Positions 27,722-35,339 of a stretch of DNA of 64,000 nt are shown here, piece after piece (position 1 is the first letter of the stretch; the number at the start of each line of letters is the position of its first letter). The notes below the pieces were generated by a model. It did no database searches, had not been told where the DNA came from, and was given only the letters and a program-made list of their open reading frames with translations. The position numbers were made by a program, and so were the translations under genes. Source of the DNA: Stenotrophomonas sp046736075 (lineage in GTDB: Bacteria > Pseudomonadota > Gammaproteobacteria > Xanthomonadales > Xanthomonadaceae); assembly GCF_046736075.1 (NCBI RefSeq), contig NZ_CP177163.1, positions 2,046,001 to 2,110,000 of the forward strand, given 5' to 3'.

Positions 27722-28261
27722 TCAATCGATCCGCCGCCATTGCCCGGGTTGCAGACCGTCCAGCGCGTGTGCGCCCATCGCCACCCGCACCAGCCGCAGC
27801 GTGGGCAGGCCCACCGCAGCCGTCATCCGCCGCACCTGGCGGTTGCGCCCCTCGCGCAGGGTGATCGCCAACCACGCATCGGGCACCGTCTTGCGGAACC
27901 GTACCGGCGGCGTGCGCGGCCACAGCGACGGCGGTGGTTCCAGGCATTCCACGCCGGCCGGCAACGTGGGCCCGTCGTTGAGCTGCACGCCCGCACGCAG
28001 CGCCTGCAGCTGCACATCGGTGACGGTGCCTTCGACCTGCACCCAATAGGTCTTGTCCGCCTTGTGACGCGGATCGGTGAGGGTATGCGCCAGCCCGCCA
28101 TCGTCGGTGAGCAGCAGCAGGCCTTCGCTGTCGTAGTCCAGGCGACCGGCGGCGTACACATCCGCTGGCAGCCCGAAACCGGCGAGGGTGGCGCGCGGCG
28201 GCTGGCTGCGGTCGGTGAACTGGCACAGCACGTTGAACGGTTTGTTGAAGGCGATCAGCAT
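27722..28261 (-). CDS. rluE: 23S rRNA pseudouridine synthase, RluE-like
   Basis: 179-residue enzyme of the RsuA/RluB/E/F family without the N-terminal S4 domain, as in RluE, which makes pseudouridine 2457 in 23S rRNA. The catalytic motif GRLDYDSEGLLLLT is at residues 39-52 with the Asp nucleophile in RLDYD. REGRNRQVRRM near 135-146 is also typical. It ends against the bidirectional terminator. Confidence 0.88.
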   Translation of the reverse strand: MLIAFNKPFNVLCQFTDRSQPPRATLAGFGLPADVYAAGRLDYDSEGLLLLTDDGGLAHTLTDPRHKADKTYWVQVEGTVTDVQLQALRAGVQLNDGPTLPAGVECLEPPPSLWPRTPPVRFRKTVPDAWLAITLREGRNRQVRRMTAAVGLPTLRLVRVAMGAHALDGLQPGQWRRID

Positions 28262-28276
28262 GGCGGAGAGAACAAC

Positions 28277-28303
28277 GGGGGACGGGACATTGTCCCATCC
28301 CCC
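28277..28303. terminator. 13-bp inverted repeat between rluE and a methyltransferase gene
   Basis: GGGGGACGGGACA, one base, then its near-exact reverse complement (one G-T pair). It lies 44 bases past the methyltransferase stop on the minus strand and just upstream of rluE. There is no T-run, so a transcript-end hairpin is likely but not certain. Confidence 0.5.
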
Positions 28304-28346
28304 GGGGCCGTGCGCCGCGTTGCCGGCGTGCGGCCGGTCCGGCCGG

Positions 28347-29207
28347 TTACTTCGCGGGTTTGACGAAGCGCAGGGTCATGCGGTCGCTCTCGCCGATGGC
28401 CTGGTACTTCGCATCGTCGGCCGCGTCGTGGTTGTTGGACGGCGGCAGCGTCCACACACCGTTCGGGTGGTCCTTGGTGTCGCGCGGATTGGCGTTGATC
28501 TCGCTGCTGCCGGCCAGCGTGAAGCCGGCGGCCTCGGCCATCGCGATCACCTGCTTCTGGCCGACGTAGCCACTCTTGTCATCGGCCGGCACATCGGCCT
28601 TGGCGCGGTGCTCCACCACGCCCAGCACGCCACCGGGCTTGAGCACGCTGTAGAAGCCCTTGAACATGCCTTCAGCCTGGTTGGCGCTGCGCCAGTTGTG
28701 CACGTTGCGGAAGGTGAGCACCACATCGGCCGAGTTGGCCGGGCCAAACTGCGGTGCGTCCGGGTTGTAGGCCACCACGCGGGTCTTGTCGTACAGCGCG
28801 GCGTTGCCGGCGAACTTCTTTTCCAGGCCGTCGCGGCTGCGCTGCTGGTAGTCGCGGCCACGGCCTTCGGCAACCGCCATCGGATCAACCACCGCCGCCA
28901 CATAGGTGCCGTTGTCGCGCAGCAGGGGGGCCAGGATTTCCGAGTACCAGCCGCCACCGGGGGTGATCTCGATGACGGTGCTGCCCGGCGCCACGCCGAA
29001 GAACGACAGCGTCTGTGCCGGATGGCGCCACGGATCGCGCTTGACGTTGGCCGGATCGCGCCAACTGCCCTGCACCGCCGTCTGCACGGCCGGGGTGATC
29101 GCGATCTGCGCGTTGGGGCCGGCCGGCTTGGTTGCCAGCGCCGGAGCGGACAGCAGCAGCGTGGACAGGGTGAACAGGCAGGCAGTGGTCAGCGAACGGG
29201 TTTTCAT
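28347..29207 (-). CDS. Exported class I SAM methyltransferase-like protein
   Basis: 286-residue protein with signal peptide MKTRSLTTACLFTLSTLLLS, cut near ALA-TKPA. The mature part has a Rossmann methyltransferase core: VIEITPGGGWYSEIL (motif I, about residues 79-93) and VLTFRNVHNW (motif IV region). SAM is not expected in the periplasm, so an exported member of this family is puzzling; the family is nevertheless common in Proteobacteria. Substrate unknown. Confidence 0.8.
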   Translation of the reverse strand: MKTRSLTTACLFTLSTLLLSAPALATKPAGPNAQIAITPAVQTAVQGSWRDPANVKRDPWRHPAQTLSFFGVAPGSTVIEITPGGGWYSEILAPLLRDNGTYVAAVVDPMAVAEGRGRDYQQRSRDGLEKKFAGNAALYDKTRVVAYNPDAPQFGPANSADVVLTFRNVHNWRSANQAEGMFKGFYSVLKPGGVLGVVEHRAKADVPADDKSGYVGQKQVIAMAEAAGFTLAGSSEINANPRDTKDHPNGVWTLPPSNNHDAADDAKYQAIGESDRMTLRFVKPAK

Positions 29208-29382
29208 CGGCGGTTTCCAGGCGGCGGGATGCGGCGAGACTAGCAGCCGCGCCGCGTCAGGTGTTCACAAAACGTTAGTGCGATGCAGCACGACGGAGCA
29301 CTGTTTTGTGTCTGCCGCCGCAACGCTGTCATCCCCATCGACTTATGCTGTGGTTCTGGTTTTCAGAAGGAAGACATCGCCC

Positions 29383-30339
29383 ATGACTGCATCGCGCGAG
29401 CTCGGCCGCTCCGGCCTGACCGTTCAACCCATCGCCTTCGGCGGCAACGTATTCGGCTGGAGCGCCGACGAGAAGACCTCGTTCGCGCTGCTGGATGCCT
29501 TCGTCGAGGCCGGCTTCAATCTGGTCGATACCGCCGACGCCTACTCGGCGTGGGTGCCGGGCAATGCGGGCGGCGAGTCGGAAACCATCCTCGGCCGCTG
29601 GTTCAAGCGCAGCGGCAAACGCGACCAGGTGGTGCTGGCCACCAAGGTGGCCAAGTGGGCCGAACGCCCGGGCCTGTCGGCCGACAACATCGCCGCGGCG
29701 GTGGAGGATTCGCTGCGGCGCCTGCAGACCGACGTGATCGATCTGTACCAGGCGCATGAAGATGACGAGTCCACGCCGCTGGAAACCACCCTGGCCGCGT
29801 TCGGCCGGCTGATCGAACAGGGCAAGGTGCGCGCCATCGGCGCCTCCAACTACCGTGCCGCCCGCCTGCGCGATGCGCTCAAGGTATCGGCGGACTACAA
29901 GCTGCCGCGCTATGAAACGCTGCAGCCGGAGTACAACCTGTACGACCGCGCCGGCTATGAAGCCGAACTGGAGCCGCTGGTGCGCGAGCAGCAGTTGGGC
30001 GTGATCAGCTACTACTCGCTGGCCAGCGGGTTTCTCAGCGGCAAGTACCGGCATGCCGATGATGCGGCCAAGAGCAGCGCGCGCGGCCGCAGCGTGGTCG
30101 ACAAGTACCTCAATCCGCGCGGCCTGCGCATCCTGACCGCGCTGGACGATATCGCCGGCAAGCACGGCGCCAGCGCTTCGCAGGTGGCGTTGGCATGGCT
30201 GATCGCACGCCCGGGCATTACCGCGCCGATCGTCAGCGCGACCAGTGTCGAACAACTGAAGGATGTGCTGGCCGCCGCGCAGGTGACGCTGTCCGCGCAG
30301 GATATCGCGCAGCTCGACGCCGCCAGCGCCGAGGACTGA
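29383..30339 (+). CDS. Aldo/keto reductase
   Basis: 318-residue NADPH-dependent reductase. Catalytic residues lie in NLVDTADAYS (Asp, Tyr), LATKVAKW (Lys) and YQAHEDD (His). The SNY motif near 151-153 and ISATS-like VSATSVEQL near the end match the AKR11/AKR12-type subgroup. The ATG follows AGAAGGAAG. A terminator lies 25 bases past the stop. Confidence 0.88.
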   Translation: MTASRELGRSGLTVQPIAFGGNVFGWSADEKTSFALLDAFVEAGFNLVDTADAYSAWVPGNAGGESETILGRWFKRSGKRDQVVLATKVAKWAERPGLSADNIAAAVEDSLRRLQTDVIDLYQAHEDDESTPLETTLAAFGRLIEQGKVRAIGASNYRAARLRDALKVSADYKLPRYETLQPEYNLYDRAGYEAELEPLVREQQLGVISYYSLASGFLSGKYRHADDAAKSSARGRSVVDKYLNPRGLRILTALDDIAGKHGASASQVALAWLIARPGITAPIVSATSVEQLKDVLAAAQVTLSAQDIAQLDAASAED

Positions 30340-30363
30340 AGCCCGCCGTGGTGCGGTGACCGG

Positions 30364-30393
30364 ACAGCCGCCGCGAGGCGGCTGTTTCTTTTT
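30364..30393 (+). terminator. Rho-independent terminator
   Basis: ACAGCCGCC, GCGA, GGCGGCTGT, then TTCTTTTT. Ends the aldo/keto reductase transcript and insulates the region to its right. Confidence 0.9.
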
Positions 30394-30534
30394 CCGGCAC
30401 GCGCCCGCTGCACCCGTGAATCTCCGGGTTAATAAAATAGTTTCAATAACTGCTTGCGCGCCGATTGAAACCCCGGTAATGTTCGCCCCCATCGCCGCAG
30501 CGTGCGGCATCCCTTCCCTTCAACCGAGCGCGTC

Positions 30535-30639
30535 ATGCACCTTCGTTTCTCCGCCATCGCCGACCGACTGACAAGCGCGACGCCCGCGCTGCGTCCGTGC
30601 GATTTCGCGGGCAAGGCACTGACGCTGGCCATCGACTGA
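30535..30639 (+). CDS. Possible 34-codon leader ORF
   Basis: A short frame beginning MHLRFSAIADRLTSATPALR and ending at TGA 30639. The DNA between a short AT-rich stretch (TTAATAAAATAG, about 30429-30440) and two strong hairpins is laid out like an attenuator leader. There is no run of a single amino acid to suggest which one it senses, and no clear RBS. It may not be translated. Confidence 0.3.
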   Translation: MHLRFSAIADRLTSATPALRPCDFAGKALTLAID

Positions 30640-30650
30640 TCTTTCCTGCA

Positions 30651-30720
30651 CGGAGATCGGTCCCCGATCTCCGAGGCATGCCAACGCCCTCGGATGCTGC
30701 ATCCGGGGGCGTTTTCGTTT
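30651..30720 (+). ncRNA. Orphan attenuator-like RNA: stable hairpin plus terminator
   Basis: Hairpin 1 (30651-30673): CGGAGATCGG, TCC, CCGATCTCCG. Hairpin 2 (30683-30713): 13-bp stem AACGCCCTCGGAT with one G-U pair and loop GCTGC, followed by TTTCGTTT, a Rho-independent terminator. Together with the short frame upstream this looks like a leader RNA or a small RNA of about 250 nt. The next annotated protein gene is 735 bases away, so the element regulates nothing obvious in cis and could be an sRNA. Confidence 0.5.
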
Positions 30721-31001
30721 GCGCTGGCATCGCCTCACCCCAGGATCACCATGCCGTATTTCCCCATCGTCCACACCCGGGCAAGGACTGCCTGACCACA
30801 AGGACGTGTCGCTGAGAGGCGCGATAGCGCTGTGCCCTGGTGTGGGGCACGGGCGACGGGTGATTATGTGCATGACATATTGATATCGGCTTGCCCGATA
30901 TTGATGCGTCGGTTCAATTGATTATCTCAACGGTGCAGGTTACCCGCCTGCCTGGTGCGCGCGACCGTGTCGTGGCGTATGCCGGGATGATCGACGCCGA
31001 C
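30721..31001 (+). other. Noncoding stretch with an AT-rich inverted repeat
   Basis: No credible protein gene. It contains a short GTGCCC/GGGCAC hairpin (about 30831-30849) and an AT-rich block at 30865-30930 with the inverted repeat ATATCGG-5-CCGATAT (30883-30901). That block is the most promoter-like part of the region and would serve the tRNA-like/slipin/rtcB transcript. I could not find a good sigma54 site (TGGCAC-N5-TTGC), although many rtcB operons use one. Confidence 0.45.
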
Positions 31002-31069
31002 GCGACATGGGCCTGCTGGTGCAGGCAGCGGCGAAAGCGGCGCAGGTCGGTTCGATTCCGGCATGTCAT
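31002..31069 (+). ncRNA. tRNA-like cloverleaf 1
   Basis: Folds by eye as a cloverleaf. The acceptor stem contains GACAT/ATGTC plus weaker outer pairs. The D-like arm is GCCTG-CTGGTG-CAGGC. The middle hairpin is GCGGC-GAAAGC-GGCGC, with a G-G mismatch and no usable anticodon. The T arm GTCGG-TTCGATT-CCGGC carries the GTTCGATTC consensus. The variable region is only two bases and no CCA is encoded. It is not a normal decoding tRNA. It overlaps the second element by five bases. Confidence 0.45.
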
Positions 31070-31135
31070 TGGATAGCTCATTGGTAGAGCAGCAGGTTCG
31101 CCCTGCGTGTTGCGGGTTCGAATCCCGCTCCAGAC
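31065..31135 (+). ncRNA. tRNA-like cloverleaf 2 (non-canonical anticodon loop)
   Basis: Good D arm (GCTC-ATTGGTA-GAGC), good T arm (GCGGG-TTCGAAT-CCCGC) and a full 7-bp acceptor stem GTC-TGGA/TCCA-GAC once a two-base AT bulge is allowed. The anticodon stem GCAGG/CCTGC closes a loop of only five bases (TTCGC) instead of seven, so no anticodon can be read. CCA is not encoded. It is either a degenerate tRNA or a tRNA mimic. Its place at the head of a slipin-rtcB operon favours a mimic, similar in idea to the tRNA-like module of bacterial Y RNAs (YrlA) near rtcBA in enterobacteria. That role is inference. Confidence 0.6.
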
Positions 31136-31454
31136 CGTTGCAACCGGGCGCAAGCCCATTCGGGATCCCCCGCCCTGTCGCGGCGCCGCACTGCATCGCG
31201 GTGCCGTCACCGGGCAACGCTTCCGCCGCCGGGCCTGCGCCCTGGACGCGCAACGACCCGACGCTCCGCCATGCCAACCGTGGTGGCAAGCGTCGCGGCA
31301 CGCCGCCGACAGCGCGCTGGCTCCGCAACGGTCGCGTCGCGGGGCTCCCACCTTCTTCCGCCCCCACGGGGCACCCCGCGCGTCGTGGCCGGTATCCGGG
31401 CGGCGCGTGGTCGACAGACCGGATGCCACCACCAGAGCCCACAGGAGAATGCCC
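31136..31454 (+). other. 319-base leader between tRNA-like elements and slipin gene
   Basis: GC-rich, no convincing gene and no terminator, so transcription could run from the tRNA-like elements into the slipin gene. Several GC hairpins are possible but none stands out. The slipin RBS AGGAGA lies at its end. Confidence 0.5.
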
Positions 31455-32579
31455 ATGTTCTGGACCAGGAAGGTCGTGATCGGCGAAAGCGAGCGCGGCC
31501 TGGTGTATCGCAACCGTCAGTTCGAGGCCGTCGTCGGCCCCGGCACCCACCGTTGGTTCGATCCGGGCAGCACGCGTGAGATCGTGCTGCACGACATCCG
31601 CACGCCGCGCTACGCCGGCACCGATGCCGAGCTGTTGATGGCGCGTCACGACGCGTCGCTGCAGCAGGCCTTCGTGCTGGCCGACATCGGCCCACGCCAG
31701 ATCGGCCTGGTGTACTACCAGGATCGCCTGTGCGATGTGCTGCCGCCGGACGCACGCCAGCTGTACTGGCGTGGGCTGGTACCGGTGCGCGTGGAAGCGG
31801 TTGCGCTGGACGCGATCCCGGTGGTGCCGGCCGACGTCGTGCTGCGTCTGCGCCAGATCGGCCTGCTTTCGCGCTTCACCGTGACCGTGCACGTGCCGGA
31901 ACAGCACGCCGCGCTGGTGTTCATCGACGGCCAGTTGGTGCGCACGCTGGGCCCGGGCCCGGTGTCGTTCTGGAACCTGCAGAGCAGCGTGGTGGTGGAT
32001 GTGGTGGACCTGCGCCTGCAGGCCGTGGAGGTGGGCGGCCAGGAGCTGCTGACCCGCGACAAGGTGTCGCTGCGGGTGAACCTGTCCGCCAGCACCCGCG
32101 TGGTCGACCCGGTGGCCGCACGCACCGGCGTGGCCAAGGTCGGCGAGCAGGTTTACCGGGAGCTGCAGTTCGCGCTGCGCCAGGCGGTGTCGGCCCGTTC
32201 GCTGGACGAACTGCTGGGCGACAAAGCCGCATTGGATGCCGAGATCCTGGCACGCGTGCGTGAGCAGGTGGCGGGCCTGGGTACCGAGGTGCTCGGTGTT
32301 GGCGTCAAGGACGTGATCCTGCCCGGCGACATGCGCGAGATCTTCAATGCCGTGGTGCAGGCCGAGAAGGAAGCGCAGGCCAATGTGGTGCGCCGCCGCG
32401 AGGAGGCCAACGCCACCCGCTCACTGCTCAACACCGCCAAGCTGATCGAGGACAACCCGGTGCTGATGCGGCTCAAGGAGCTGGAGGCGCTGGAGAAGGT
32501 CACCGCGAAGATCGACAAGCTCACCGTGTTCGGCGGCCTGGACGGCGTGCTGAAGCAGCTGGTGACGATGAAGCCATGA
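31455..32579 (+). CDS. Slipin / SPFH (band 7) domain protein
   Basis: 374-residue protein. The N-terminal ~120 residues precede an SPFH domain spanning roughly residues 120-300 (QHAALVFIDGQLVRTLGPGP, RDKVSLRVNLSASTRV, LGVGVKDVILPGDM). A helical C-terminal part follows, with EAQANVVRRREEANATRSLL and an ALEKVTAKIDKLTVFGG end. There is no strong N-terminal membrane helix, so membrane binding may be peripheral. The gene is 15 bases upstream of rtcB. Slipins recur beside rtcB in several bacteria, which suggests a shared role in RNA-damage response, perhaps recruitment or sensing at the membrane. Confidence 0.88.
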   Translation: MFWTRKVVIGESERGLVYRNRQFEAVVGPGTHRWFDPGSTREIVLHDIRTPRYAGTDAELLMARHDASLQQAFVLADIGPRQIGLVYYQDRLCDVLPPDARQLYWRGLVPVRVEAVALDAIPVVPADVVLRLRQIGLLSRFTVTVHVPEQHAALVFIDGQLVRTLGPGPVSFWNLQSSVVVDVVDLRLQAVEVGGQELLTRDKVSLRVNLSASTRVVDPVAARTGVAKVGEQVYRELQFALRQAVSARSLDELLGDKAALDAEILARVREQVAGLGTEVLGVGVKDVILPGDMREIFNAVVQAEKEAQANVVRRREEANATRSLLNTAKLIEDNPVLMRLKELEALEKVTAKIDKLTVFGGLDGVLKQLVTMKP

Positions 32580-32594
32580 CAACGGAAGTGACCC

Positions 32595-33818
32595 ATGAAC
32601 ATGCAACACACATTTGAATTTCTGCACGCCGAAGGCAGCGCCATCCCGATCAAGGGCTGGGTGCGCGGCGTTCCCGTGGACGCATTGGCCCGCGAGCAGC
32701 TGGCCAACATTGCCGCCGTGCCGTTCGTTGGCCCCTGGGTGGCGGTGATGCCCGACGTGCACGTGGGCAAGGGCGCCACGGTCGGGTCGGTGATCCCGAC
32801 CCGCGGCGCGATCATCCCCGCTGCGGTCGGCGTGGACATCGGCTGCGGCATGGCGGCGGTGCGCACCACCCTGCGCGCCGAGGACCTGCCCGACAACCTG
32901 GCCCAGCTGCGCAGCAGCATCGAGCGCAGCGTGCCGGTGGGCAATGGCCGTGGCGGCGAGCACCGGCAGCTGCCGGACAGCATCCGCACGCGGATCGACC
33001 GTTCCGGACTGGTGACGCGGCTTGACGCGATCAAGCAGCGCCACCGGCGCATCCGCACCGACAAGCTGGCCGGCCAGATCGGCACGTTGGGCGGCGGCAA
33101 CCACTTCATCGAGATCTGCCTGGATGAAACCGGCGCGGTCTGGGTGATGCTGCACAGCGGCTCGCGCGGCACCGGCAATCTGATCGGCACCTACTTCATC
33201 GAGCAGGCGCGCGAGCAGCTGGCCCGGCGCGTGCTGGGCTTCCACCTGCCCGACAAGGACCTCGCGTTCTTCATGGAAGGCGAACCGCTGTTCGACGACT
33301 ACGTGGAGGCGGTGTCGTGGGCGCAGGACTACGCCCGCGAGAACCGTGAGGCGATGATGGCGCGGGTGCTGGCCGAGATGCGCCACCGGCTGCCGAAGTT
33401 CCAGCTGGCAGCGCTGGCGGTGAACTGCCACCACAACTACGTGCAGCGCGAGACGCACGGGGGCGAGCCCCTGCTGATCACCCGCAAGGGCGCGGTCAGC
33501 GCGCGGGCGGGCGAGCTGGGGATCATTCCCGGCAGCATGGGGGCCTGCAGCTACATCGTGCGCGGCAAGGGCAATGCGGAGAGTTTCCACAGCTGCAGCC
33601 ACGGCGCCGGACGGGTGCTGAGCCGGACGGCGGCGCGGCAGCAGATCACGCTGGCGCAACATCGCGAGGCCACCGCGCATGTGGAATGCCGCAAGGACGC
33701 GGCGGTCATCGACGAATCGCCGGCGGCCTACAAGTCCATCGATGCGGTGATGGCGGCGCAGCGCGACCTGGTGGAGGTGGTGCACACCCTGCGCCAGGTG
33801 GTGTGCATCAAGGGTTGA
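32595..33818 (+). CDS. rtcB: RNA-splicing ligase RtcB
   Basis: 407-residue GTP- and Mn-dependent ligase that joins RNA 2',3'-cyclic phosphate or 3'-phosphate ends to 5'-OH ends, repairing tRNAs cut by ribotoxins. Metal and active-site residues are present: DVHVGKG (54-60), VDIGCGM with Asp81 and Cys84, GGGNHFIE (166-173), HSGSRG (187-192), NCHHN (277-281) and the guanylylated His336 in HGAGR. The RBS is GGAAGTGA. No rtcA, rtcR or archease gene is nearby. Its 3' end overlaps that of the opposing flavoprotein gene by 11 bases. Confidence 0.95.
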   Translation: MNMQHTFEFLHAEGSAIPIKGWVRGVPVDALAREQLANIAAVPFVGPWVAVMPDVHVGKGATVGSVIPTRGAIIPAAVGVDIGCGMAAVRTTLRAEDLPDNLAQLRSSIERSVPVGNGRGGEHRQLPDSIRTRIDRSGLVTRLDAIKQRHRRIRTDKLAGQIGTLGGGNHFIEICLDETGAVWVMLHSGSRGTGNLIGTYFIEQAREQLARRVLGFHLPDKDLAFFMEGEPLFDDYVEAVSWAQDYARENREAMMARVLAEMRHRLPKFQLAALAVNCHHNYVQRETHGGEPLLITRKGAVSARAGELGIIPGSMGACSYIVRGKGNAESFHSCSHGAGRVLSRTAARQQITLAQHREATAHVECRKDAAVIDESPAAYKSIDAVMAAQRDLVEVVHTLRQVVCIKG

Positions 33819-34716
33819 GGGCGCTGTCCTCGGCCACCAGCGCGTGGTGCAGGCTGATGCCCGCGCGCACGCCCTCGGCATTGGCCAGGGTGATGTTGCC
33901 GACCACGGTGGCATCGCCCGCCGCGTACACGCCGGGCACCGTGGTCTGCTTCTGGGCATCCACCCGTACCAGGACGCCGACCGGACTTTCGTCCAGCGCG
34001 CAGCCGAGCTGTTCCACCAGCGGCGTGCCCATGTGCTGGCGGGCCGGCACGAACAGGGCACGCAGGTCGATACGGCGCCTGTCGGCCAGCAGTGCGGCAC
34101 CGAGCTGGGGGACCTCGCCCTCCAGCGCGACCACCTGCGTGTACTCGACGCTGACGCCACGGCGCTGCAGGCGGGCGGCCTCATCGTCGTCCAGCGTCAT
34201 GCCGTGCGCGAACAGGGTGACCTGCCCCCACTCGGCGAGTAGGCCGGCCATTGTGGTGGACATCGGGTGCCCGCCCAGCAGACCGATCGCACCGCCGCCA
34301 ATCTCGTAGCCGTGGCAGTACGGACAATGCAGAACGCTGTGGCCCCAGCGCTCGGCCAAGCCCGGAAGCGCGGGCAGTTCATCGCGGATGCCGGTGGCCA
34401 GGAGCAGCTTGCGTGCGCCCCAGGTCTCGCCACCGGCGGTATGGACCGCGAAGCCGTCGGCGGTGCGCGACGCGGTGTCCACCGTATCGGTCAGCCAGCG
34501 CACGGTCGGGTAATCCAGCAGTTGCGCCTTGGCCTGCCGCAGCAGCTCGCTGCCAGCGATCCCATCCAGGCCGAGCACGCCGTGCGAGTGGGCGGCGAAG
34601 CGGTTGCGTGGCTGGCCGTTGTCGATCACCAGTACCTCGCGGCGGGCGCGCGCCAGCATCAGCGCGGCGGACAGACCGGCAAAACTGCCGCCGACGATCA
34701 CGGCATCAAACGTCAT
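33808..34716 (-). CDS. Thioredoxin-reductase-like FAD oxidoreductase
   Basis: 302-residue flavoprotein. The FAD site is VIVGGSFAGLSAAL near residues 6-19, the redox motif CPYC near 131-134 in HCPYCHGYE, a second GxGxxG-like segment is GLLGGHP, and the C-terminal FAD motif is GVYAAGDAT. The length fits TrxB, but the NADPH-site residues GGHPMS differ from the canonical GGGDSA, so the electron donor may differ. Its ATG lies inside the last 11 bases of the Rrf2 gene, so the regulator and enzyme are translated together. Confidence 0.85.
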   Translation of the reverse strand: MTFDAVIVGGSFAGLSAALMLARARREVLVIDNGQPRNRFAAHSHGVLGLDGIAGSELLRQAKAQLLDYPTVRWLTDTVDTASRTADGFAVHTAGGETWGARKLLLATGIRDELPALPGLAERWGHSVLHCPYCHGYEIGGGAIGLLGGHPMSTTMAGLLAEWGQVTLFAHGMTLDDDEAARLQRRGVSVEYTQVVALEGEVPQLGAALLADRRRIDLRALFVPARQHMGTPLVEQLGCALDESPVGVLVRVDAQKQTTVPGVYAAGDATVVGNITLANAEGVRAGISLHHALVAEDSALNP

Positions 34717-35158
34717 GGGGAACTCCGGCGGCATGGTGGGCAAGATGGCGGGCGAAGGCCGCGCCGAGGGTATCCAGGGTGGTGGCGCGCAGGCGCGTTT
34801 CGAGCAGCGCCTGGGCTTGCCGGTAGCTCTCGTCGAGCGCCGCGTTGACCACCTGCTGCACTGGGCAGCCACGGCCGCCTTCGCGCACGCCCGTGTGCAG
34901 CAGCGGCGGCGCACCGACGGCAACGTACACATCGTGCAGGGTGATGTGGGCGGGATCGCGCGCCAGCTGGCTGCCCCCGCCGTGCCCGCGCACGTTGCTG
35001 ACCAGACCGCCCTTCTGCAGGGCCGCCAGCAGGCGACGGATGACCACCGGATGGGTTGGCAGGCAGGTGGCCAGCTGCTCGGAGGTGCGCGGGCCGTCCT
35101 GCCCGACCAGGTGGGCCATCACGTGCAGGGCGTCGGAGAACTGGTTGCTGGATTTCAT
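34706..35158 (-). CDS. Rrf2-family transcriptional regulator
   Basis: 150-residue winged-helix protein. The helix-turn-helix covers about residues 25-50 (TSEQLATCLPTHPVVIRRLL) and a wing contains GHGGGSQLARDP. It lacks the Cys triad of IscR/NsrR and keeps a single Cys near residue 99 (GRGCPVQ), so it probably holds no Fe-S cluster and may sense thiol or electrophile stress. A perfect palindrome overlaps its own start codon, implying autorepression and control of the coupled reductase. Confidence 0.85.
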   Translation of the reverse strand: MKSSNQFSDALHVMAHLVGQDGPRTSEQLATCLPTHPVVIRRLLAALQKGGLVSNVRGHGGGSQLARDPAHITLHDVYVAVGAPPLLHTGVREGGRGCPVQQVVNAALDESYRQAQALLETRLRATTLDTLGAAFARHLAHHAAGVPHDV

Positions 35159-35177
35159 GTAACTACGATAGTTACAT
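35157..35177. promoter_or_regulatory. Perfect 9-3-9 palindrome, likely Rrf2 operator
   Basis: ATGTAACTA, CGA, TAGTTACAT. It covers the regulator's ATG (35158-35156) and extends into the intergenic region toward the chemoreceptor gene. Confidence 0.75.
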
Positions 35178-35339
35178 ATCGGCAGCCTGTCCAGTCCGTT
35201 GTTCCACCTCCCATGCCCGGCACGGTGTCACAGGAATTTCACATCATTGAATGGAACGGTAAGCGTGACGCACTTCGCACTTCAGAAGAGCAATGCGCCA
35301 TCCGATACCGCATCGCCCTCCCTTACTTCTTCATTTCCC

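Noticed and set aside
29266..29310. CACAAAAC...GTTTTGTG inverted repeat between the methyltransferase and aldo/keto reductase genes
   Set aside because: 8-bp arms 29 bases apart in an otherwise ordinary divergent promoter region; too weak to call an operator.
30795..30830. TPP riboswitch suggested by CTGAGA
   Set aside because: Only that one short motif is present; the rest of the conserved thi-box is missing.
31065..31135. Ordinary tRNA gene
   Set aside because: The D and T arms are good, but the anticodon loop has five bases, the acceptor stem has a bulge and no CCA is encoded, so it cannot be assigned an amino acid.
30380..31454. Sigma54 (RtcR-type) promoter for rtcB
   Set aside because: Several GGCAC or TGGCA words occur, but none has a GC element at the required spacing.
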